12,081 nucleotides of DNA from NCBI GenBank assembly GCA_034433615.1, contig DAOUAJ010000115.1, positions 1 through 12,081 of the forward strand. The letters are read 5' to 3'. The notes under the pieces are model-generated. The model was not told where the DNA came from and searched no databases. It was given only the letters and a program-made list of their open reading frames with translations. Positions 11,762 through 12,081 of this stretch are shown piece by piece. The stretch comes from DAOUAJ01 sp034433615 (GTDB lineage: Bacteria > Chloroflexota > Anaerolineae > DUEN01). How positions within the stretch are numbered: position 1 is the first letter of the stretch; the number at the start of each line of letters is the position of its first letter. A program made the translations under genes and the position numbers.

Positions 11762-12081
11762 ATGCAGGCAGCTTTTCGCATCCCGTTGGGCCGTCGGATC
11801 TGGGAGCCGGTGCTCCACTTTCTGCTCTGGATGTTCACTCGCGTGACGGTGGAGGGCTTACAGAACGTCCCGCGCGCCGGGCCGGCGATCCTAATCCTCA
11901 ACCATGTGCACTTTCTCGATCCGGTGGTATTGGTCGCTGCTGTGCCGCGTTATGCGGTGCCCATTGGCAAAGCGGAATCCTTCAAGTGGCCGGTGGTGGG
12001 CAAACTGTTGGAGTGGTATCCCGTCATCCCTATCCGTCGGGGTGAACTGGACATGGCGGCGATGCGCTGGGCAGACAGTCT
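11762..12081 (+). CDS. PlsC-type 1-acyl-sn-glycerol-3-phosphate acyltransferase, 3' end cut by the window
   Basis: About 106 residues are visible before the window ends. The family motif NHVHFLD (47-53) is the acyltransferase HX4D site, with H48 and D53 catalytic. GKAESFKWPVVGKLLEW (69-85) and IPIRRGELD (89-97) match the second PlsC block that binds the glycerol-phosphate. These enzymes add the second acyl chain to lysophosphatidic acid at the inner membrane face. ATG 11762 follows GAGGAG by five bases; an in-frame GTG at 11759 is adjacent. The gap to cmk is 64 bases, so co-transcription is likely. Other acyl acceptors are possible. Confidence 0.88.
   Translation, partial: MQAAFRIPLGRRIWEPVLHFLLWMFTRVTVEGLQNVPRAGPAILILNHVHFLDPVVLVAAVPRYAVPIGKAESFKWPVVGKLLEWYPVIPIRRGELDMAAMRWADS

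Noticed and set aside
11688..11762. Short open frame (GTG start, about 24 codons, ending VKEIWTTVLEET) between cmk and plsC
   Set aside because: It overlaps the end of cmk, has no clear SD sequence and resembles no family I know. Both neighbours are complete at the junction without it.

Overview
The window reads as a piece of a GC-rich bacterial chromosome. The gene families, the BNR-repeat lipoprotein, the glycosidase-like surface protein, the IS110 debris and a GATT-rich interspersed repeat together suggest a member of the Chloroflexota (Anaerolineae-like). That assignment is inference from gene content; no rRNA or other marker is present to prove it.

Left end (1-420): the last 60 codons of a DegT/DnrJ/EryC1-type aminotransferase on the + strand. 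It is followed by a decayed fragment of an IS110-family transposase on the - strand, which fills the gap before the next gene.

Iron region (421-4254, all - strand): a four-gene ferrous-iron operon read right to left. It holds a full-length DtxR/MntR-type regulator, a membrane-anchored protein that joins a DtxR-like winged helix to two FeoA/SH3-like domains, a separate FeoB GTPase, and a separate FeoB membrane permease. The last three genes overlap by 1-4 bases and carry strong ribosome binding sites. A near-consensus promoter (extended -10) precedes the regulator, with a 16-bp dyad just downstream of the predicted start point that could be its own operator.

Divergent spacer (4255-4538): two outward-facing sigma70-type promoters. 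Between them lie two similar 14-bp palindromes whose starts are exactly 40 bp apart, and another dyad covers the -35 box of the + promoter.

Surface-protein region (4539-8661, + strand): a lipoprotein made of about 13 BNR/Asp-box repeats, a membrane-anchored clan GH-A-like glycoside hydrolase homologue whose N-terminus is encoded by an interspersed inverted repeat, and a small lipoprotein with one Ig/CARDB-like domain and its own promoter. A 13-bp perfect hairpin follows, between convergent genes.

Housekeeping region (8731-12081): an FmdB-type zinc-ribbon protein on the - strand. On the + strand follow a serine-type D-Ala-D-Ala carboxypeptidase, an RsuA/RluB-type 23S rRNA pseudouridine synthase, cytidylate kinase, and a PlsC-type acyltransferase cut by the window end. 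The FmdB and carboxypeptidase start codons overlap head to head on one CATG. The last four genes are closely spaced and are probably co-transcribed.

The most unusual item is the iron operon: FeoA appears as a membrane-tethered DtxR-like fusion lacking the metal-binding helices, next to a FeoB split into two proteins. No CRISPR array, tRNA, rRNA or intact mobile element was seen.
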